Source: Rhizobium sp. Q54 | GTDB lineage: Bacteria > Pseudomonadota > Alphaproteobacteria > Rhizobiales > Beijerinckiaceae | Direction of reading: 5' to 3' | NCBI GenBank assembly: GCA_945903655.1 | Contig: CAMDOY010000132.1 | Span: 1-9,105, forward strand | Length of the DNA: 9,105 nt | Shown: piece by piece, positions 5,172 to 9,105 of the stretch | Layout: every line of letters begins with the position of its first letter | Numbering within the stretch: position 1 is the stretch's first letter | Program-made: the position numbers and the translations under genes | The notes under the pieces: model-generated | What the model was told of the DNA's origin: nothing | Database searches by the model: none | What the model saw: only the letters and a program-made list of their open reading frames with translations

Positions 5172-6791
5172 ATGACCGGTCTGTCCCGTAGATCTCTCCT
5201 TGGTGCCCTGTCGGCCGCCACAGCCAGTCTTGGGCTCAGGCTGTCGGCTTTTGCCCAAGGCGCCCCCACAAGGCCTGGCGCTGACAAGCCCGCGCCAGAG
5301 AAGGCGCAGACCTTCGGGTTCGAGGATGTTTTGAAGCGGGCGCGTGAGCTGTCCCTGAAGGAGCATAATGGCGCATTCACGCCGCTCCCTGAGGAGTTGG
5401 CGAGGCTTGATTTTGATAAATGGCGGGAGATTCGCTTTCGGGCTGACAAGGCTCCGCTCGGGGAGAAGGGTGGGGCTTTCCGCCTGCAACTCTTCCATCC
5501 CGGACATCTTTTCCAGCGGGCCGTGACCATAAATCTGGTGCAGGATGGACGCGCCGAGCCCATGGCCAATGTGGCCCGGCTTTTCGATTACGGCCCCATC
5601 AAATTCACCAAACCCTTGCCTGCGGATCTCGGCGTCGCCGGTTTTCGCGTCCACTATCCCCTCAACGATCTGCGGCGCTCGGATGAGTTCGTCTCCTTCC
5701 TGGGCGCGAGCTATTTCCGCTGGCTGGGCCGCGATCAGAAATATGGGCTATCCGCCCGCGGGCTGTCGATTGGCACGGGGCTCCTTGATAACAAGGAGGA
5801 ATTTCCTTCCTTCACCGAATTCTGGATCGAGACCCCCGCAGGTGAAGCCTCGACCATCAACATCAGCGCCTTGCTGGACAGCCCCTCCCTGACGGGCGCC
5901 TTCAAATTCACCTTCGAGCCCGGGCCGGAGTCCCCCGTCGAGGTCGAGGTGACCCTGTTCCCGCGCAAGAGCGTCTCGCGCATCGGGCTTGCGCCGCTGA
6001 CATCCATGTATTTCCTTGGCGAGAATGACCGCCATCTGAATGACCGCAACAAATACGATGAGTTCCGGCCAGAATTGCACGATTCCGATGGGCTGCTCAT
6101 CCACACCAACGAGGGCGAGTGGATCTGGCGCCCCCTTCACAACCCGCTGGTGCAAGAAGTTCACAATTTCCCCGTCACCAATGTGCGGGGCTATGGGCTG
6201 ATGCAGCGTGATCGCTCGTTCGCCAATTATCAGGACATCGAGCTGAATTATGAAGAGCGCCCCAGCTACTGGATCGAGCCGGAAGATGATTGGGGCGAGG
6301 GGCGCGTCGAGCTGATTGAACTCGCCACCAAGGACGAGACCTTCGACAATATCATCGTCGCCTTTGTGCCCAACGAACCAGCGGACGCCAAGAAGCCCTT
6401 CAATTTCACCTATCGCATGCGCTCGCTCACCGACGGTCTGGGGCTGCATTCCCTCGGTTACACGCTCAACACCTTTAGCGCGCCGGCCTATGCCCTCGGC
6501 GCAGGTGAAAACGTCGCCAAGAACTCACGTCGCCTGATGGTCGATTTCGTGGGGGGGGATCTCGCCTTCCATCTGGCGAAGCCCGCCGCCGTGGAGATCG
6601 TCGCCAGCGTGACAAATGGGAAGATCTTCCGCCAGTTCCTCGTGCCCAACCCGGCCATCGGCGGCTTCAGGGTCATGCTCGACGTCGAAGTTCATCCCAC
6701 CGACGTGACCAATATGACCTGCAAACTTCGAACCGGCCCCAAGGTGCTGACGGAAACCTGGGCCTATTCGTGGAAGGTCTATGATTTCTAG
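5172..6791 (+). CDS. Tat-exported periplasmic glucan protein, OpgD/OpgG (MdoG) family
   Basis: The 539-residue protein matches the MdoG/OpgG family along its whole length, with the usual size. Residues 1-28 form a twin-arginine signal: SRRSLLG (5-11), a hydrophobic Ala/Leu stretch, then cleavage after AFA. A Tat signal is typical of OpgD rather than the Sec-exported OpgG. The mature part starts with the family pattern FGFEDVLKRARELS (48-61) and contains FRVHYPLN (158-165), FLGASYFRWLG (176-186), FRPELHDSDGLLI (298-310) and EPEDDWGEGRVELIE (369-383). Family members act in the periplasm on osmoregulated beta-glucans; E. coli OpgD has been assigned to beta-1,2-glucanase family GH186 (from memory). 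The aspartates in HDSD and EDDW are my candidates for the catalytic acids by pattern only. ATG 5172 is the first possible start after an in-frame stop at 5133-5135; the Shine-Dalgarno is poor. It converges with the sulfatase-fold gene, 3 bp between stops. The OpgG versus OpgD role is not settled. Confidence 0.88.
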   Translation: MTGLSRRSLLGALSAATASLGLRLSAFAQGAPTRPGADKPAPEKAQTFGFEDVLKRARELSLKEHNGAFTPLPEELARLDFDKWREIRFRADKAPLGEKGGAFRLQLFHPGHLFQRAVTINLVQDGRAEPMANVARLFDYGPIKFTKPLPADLGVAGFRVHYPLNDLRRSDEFVSFLGASYFRWLGRDQKYGLSARGLSIGTGLLDNKEEFPSFTEFWIETPAGEASTINISALLDSPSLTGAFKFTFEPGPESPVEVEVTLFPRKSVSRIGLAPLTSMYFLGENDRHLNDRNKYDEFRPELHDSDGLLIHTNEGEWIWRPLHNPLVQEVHNFPVTNVRGYGLMQRDRSFANYQDIELNYEERPSYWIEPEDDWGEGRVELIELATKDETFDNIIVAFVPNEPADAKKPFNFTYRMRSLTDGLGLHSLGYTLNTFSAPAYALGAGENVAKNSRRLMVDFVGGDLAFHLAKPAAVEIVASVTNGKIFRQFLVPNPAIGGFRVMLDVEVHPTDVTNMTCKLRTGPKVLTETWAYSWKVYDF

Positions 6792-6794
6792 AGG

Positions 6795-8549
6795 CTAACG
6801 TGGGGTGAGAAGGCCGGCGTCCGTCAGCCTTCGGTGGAAGTTCAGGATCTCGTTGCGATTGGCGCAGTCGTAATAGCGACCATTGCAATCCCTCAGCAAC
6901 CGCAGACGCTCCGCATAGCTGTCCGGCAGCGGAAGACCTGCGGCATAGATGATCAGCGCGGGCAGATAGGCGACGTCGATGGGATCGATGGGCGGCAGAG
7001 GGCGCGGCGCGAAATTGACGCCGGTCATGGCGAAATAGGTGATGAGGCCCGGAGAGTCCGCAGGAAGGTCCACATCTTCCGCCTCCGTCTCCGCAGAGAA
7101 TCCAAGCAACTGCCGAGTGGCGACGGGGTGATGATCGCCATAATGCACGATCAGAAACCGCTCTTTGGGAAAGCGGGACGCCAATTGCGCGCGGAACGCT
7201 TCAAGATCTGTTTTCGAAAGCCAGAGCCTGCGCAGAAACTCATTCATCTCGGCGTCAACGCCCGCGCCTCCGCCGGGAACCTTCTCTTCAGGGAAGAAGG
7301 TCACATGGTAGGGCCAATGGGTCGCGATCGTCTGAATGAAGGTGAACAGAGGCGCCTTCGAGGTCTCGAGGTGGCTCGCGATATCATTCGCCGCATTGCC
7401 GAAGAAGAAGCGGTCGCGTTCGAAGGCCGTGGGCGCCTGCTGATCCCTGGCGTCAAAGATTTCCTGGATGCCGATGGAATTGTAAAAAGAAGCGCTGGAG
7501 ATGAAGCTTTTCAGCATGGGATAAAACAGCACATTGCGATAGCCGCAATGGCTCAGGGCTTGGGGCAGGGTGTCGCTGAGGCGGCCCACCATATAGGTCT
7601 GCAGAAAATTGCGGATGCCGCCGAAGGAGCGGGATGACAGGCCCGTCATGACGGAAAACTCCGTCAGCCAGGAGGCGCCCCCATAGGTCTCCACGCGCAT
7701 GCGCCGCAAGCGCCCATCGAAGGACTGGAACATGGCGTCGAGGCGCTTGTCATAGGCGAGCTTGGGGAAAATGGCTGGCGGGAAGACGGATTCTTCGTGG
7801 ATCAGGATGATATGGGGAGGCTTTTCCGCAGGTGCGCAGGGGAGATCCGTAAGGGAGAACAAGGGGGTGCGGTACGATATGCCGGAGGCGGCCTCGAGAA
7901 TCTGGCCGCGCCAGAGCGTTTCCAGCGTCTCGGGCCAGGTGCCATAGAAGGAGGAGACGAAGAGGTCCTCCCAATACAATTGGGTGTGACGACGCTCGAT
8001 CTTCTGATGGGACGCCGCAGCGCCCACGACGATGCAGAGCGCGCAAACAAGTGCGGGATAGCGGCGGCGAAGGCGCGGGCGCTCCAGCGGCCAGGCGATG
8101 GAGAGCGCCGCCACCATCACGGCGCAACCCCCGAGGACCGCCAGCAGGGGACCCCGATGGTTTGTCCAGAGCGAGGTCAGCAAGGTCCAGGTGGGGAAAT
8201 AGAAATAGAGGTCATAGGCATGCATGACCATCATATCGAGGGAGCGCTTCACCGTGGACACGCCCACGACAAAAGCGATCATGGAGGCGATGAGGATCGT
8301 CGAGGCGAGAATGCGGCGCGTCAGCATGATGAGCCCGCACCAGAGGGCGACGGTGATGGCGCTGGTGCAGATGAGATTGGGGCCCGAGCCCTCATAGAGA
8401 CGAAAATACTCCGCCACCGCGTAGACAAGGGGCAGGCTGAGCGCAATCACAAACCATGTATTGCCGCGCGCCATATGCAGGCGATGCAGCAGAGGCTTGC
8501 GCGGGGCTGAAGGACGGGGCGGAAGCAGGCCCTCAGGTTTTTGGGTCAT
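6795..8549 (-). CDS. Membrane sulfatase-fold transferase, OpgB/LtaS-like (phosphoglycerol or phosphoethanolamine transferase type)
   Basis: This 584-residue inner-membrane protein has about five N-terminal membrane segments (near 31-49, 58-77, 81-99, 132-153 and 165-180) followed by a periplasmic alkaline-phosphatase/sulfatase-fold domain (about 245-540). Metal and nucleophile motifs are visible: LIHEES with Glu253, GGASWLTEF with Thr296 as likely nucleophile, THWPYH with His411, and HYGDHHP with Asp472 and His473. The order and spacing closely follow LtaS-type phosphoglycerol transferases (Glu, Thr, His, Asp-His) as I recall them. Enzymes of this class move phosphoglycerol or phosphoethanolamine from phospholipid to a periplasmic acceptor; OpgB does so to osmoregulated glucans. 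The adjoining OpgD-like gene supports a glucan acceptor, but lipid A or another glycan is possible. ATG 8549 has AGGA upstream and lies 9 bp after the cupin stop, so the two are one operon. Confidence 0.82.
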   Translation of the reverse strand: MTQKPEGLLPPRPSAPRKPLLHRLHMARGNTWFVIALSLPLVYAVAEYFRLYEGSGPNLICTSAITVALWCGLIMLTRRILASTILIASMIAFVVGVSTVKRSLDMMVMHAYDLYFYFPTWTLLTSLWTNHRGPLLAVLGGCAVMVAALSIAWPLERPRLRRRYPALVCALCIVVGAAASHQKIERRHTQLYWEDLFVSSFYGTWPETLETLWRGQILEAASGISYRTPLFSLTDLPCAPAEKPPHIILIHEESVFPPAIFPKLAYDKRLDAMFQSFDGRLRRMRVETYGGASWLTEFSVMTGLSSRSFGGIRNFLQTYMVGRLSDTLPQALSHCGYRNVLFYPMLKSFISSASFYNSIGIQEIFDARDQQAPTAFERDRFFFGNAANDIASHLETSKAPLFTFIQTIATHWPYHVTFFPEEKVPGGGAGVDAEMNEFLRRLWLSKTDLEAFRAQLASRFPKERFLIVHYGDHHPVATRQLLGFSAETEAEDVDLPADSPGLITYFAMTGVNFAPRPLPPIDPIDVAYLPALIIYAAGLPLPDSYAERLRLLRDCNGRYYDCANRNEILNFHRRLTDAGLLTPR

Positions 8550-8558
8550 TCGTTCCTG

Positions 8559-9105
8559 TCAGATCGCCGGGCCGGTGGAGCGCGGCGTGCTGATGACGCC
8601 GGTCAGTTTTGAAGGATCAAGCGCCATGATCGCGCGCTCGTTGAACAGATCGCCCATCTCGGAGGCGACGCCCGTCTCAGCCAGCGCCTCCAGCCATTTG
8701 CGGTGAATGCGCGGATCCTGATCCTCGTATTCGATCTGCCGACCGCCTTGCTGGATCGAGATGGAGCCGCCGCCTTCCGCGCTGCGCCGCCGGAGCGCGA
8801 TGAAGGGATAGCGGCGACTGCCGAGGCTGCAGGCCAGATAGCGGGCCGGGTTCGGACAGGTGTTGAAATGCTGGTGGAACATCCAGAAAGGCGGCGTGTA
8901 CATGAAGCCATGCCGCCAGGGGAATTCCTTGAATTCGCTGTCGCCCTCGTGCCAGAGCAGCGTATAGCCCTCGCCATCCACCGCATGCACATGGGTGCCT
9001 GCCGCGTGCCGATGCGCCTTCTTGTAGCGCCCCGCCGGGATTTCCGAGGTATGGGCGTGCATGGTGCCGTCCGCCAGCACGAAGGACACGTTCTTCGAGC
9101 CCTTG
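8559..9105 (-). CDS. Cupin-domain protein, C-terminal 181 residues (start beyond the right edge)
   Basis: The reading frame is open to the window edge; a GTG at 9089 is internal, since coding-like sequence (KGSKN) continues before it. A cupin fold is shown by HRH and HVH within AHRHAAGTHVHAVDGEGY (motif 1) and by PPFWMFHQHFN followed by PARYLA (motif 2). These give several His for a metal, as in bicupin dioxygenases of the gentisate or homogentisate type. The segment before the edge could carry another cupin domain, which would make this a bicupin. After the cupin, the last 80 or so residues look helical, with RIHRKWLEAL and MGDLFNERAI. The substrate is unknown and an enzymatic role is not proven. 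It is the upstream gene of an operon with the sulfatase-fold transferase; the two products have no obvious shared pathway. Confidence 0.75.
   Translation of the reverse strand, partial: KGSKNVSFVLADGTMHAHTSEIPAGRYKKAHRHAAGTHVHAVDGEGYTLLWHEGDSEFKEFPWRHGFMYTPPFWMFHQHFNTCPNPARYLACSLGSRRYPFIALRRRSAEGGGSISIQQGGRQIEYEDQDPRIHRKWLEALAETGVASEMGDLFNERAIMALDPSKLTGVISTPRSTGPAI

Noticed and set aside
3862..5175. Plus-strand open frame of 437 codons opposite the second MetE-like gene
   Set aside because: It mirrors the coding frame of a gene with clear zinc ligands; its composition (His, Asp, Gly-rich) is that of an antisense shadow.
6834..8510. Plus-strand open frames opposite the sulfatase-fold gene
   Set aside because: They are antisense to a protein with full membrane and metal-site motifs and have no recognisable motif of their own.
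1..9105. CRISPR array, tRNA, rRNA, phage or defence genes
   Set aside because: I saw no regularly spaced repeat set beyond the IS pair, no tRNA-like cloverleaf and no related protein motifs on either strand.

Overview
This is a GC-rich window of ordinary chromosomal gene content. It most resembles an alphaproteobacterium of the Rhizobiales (Hyphomicrobiales) type. The reasons are a canonical D-3-hydroxybutyrate dehydrogenase of the PHB cycle, periplasmic c-type cytochromes, a Tat-exported OpgD/OpgG-type glucan protein and an IS element of a kind common in that group. This placement is by protein character only; I could not run a search.

Layout, left to right. Positions 1-78 (minus) hold the first 26 codons of a transposase that runs off the left edge. 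Behind it, at about 79-145, is the IS end with two copies of a 21-bp repeat at 25-bp spacing. A MetE C-terminal-like zinc methyltransferase (218-1327, plus) follows directly and converges on a minus-strand block. In transcription order that block is a second MetE-like paralog (4938-3787), a hairpin terminator (3757-3730), bdhA with its own -10 box (3642-2857), a cytochrome c556/c' (2723-2289) and a diheme cytochrome c (2265-1339). The two cytochrome genes are 23 bp apart and form an operon. A 233-bp divergent intergenic region (4939-5171) with a perfect 14-bp palindrome separates the second MetE-like gene from an opgD/opgG-type gene (5172-6791, plus). That gene converges, with only 3 bp between stops, on a membrane sulfatase-fold transferase of the OpgB/LtaS type (8549-6795). 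The sulfatase lies 9 bp downstream of a bicupin-like gene (9105-8559, minus) that is cut by the right edge.

The genes suggest three loose themes. One is one-carbon/thiol methyl transfer: two stand-alone MetE C-terminal homologues of different subfamilies, neither with the MetE N-terminal domain. Another is periplasmic electron transfer: two cytochromes with no dehydrogenase beside them. The last is periplasmic glucan processing and possible substituent transfer: the OpgD-like protein and the OpgB/LtaS-like enzyme, with no glucan synthase (OpgH) in view. I see no CRISPR array, tRNA, rRNA, phage genes or defence system, and no clear evidence for a wholly new system. The points most worth following up are the substrates of the two MetE-like proteins, the OpgD-sulfatase pair, and the IS end just upstream of the first MetE-like gene.
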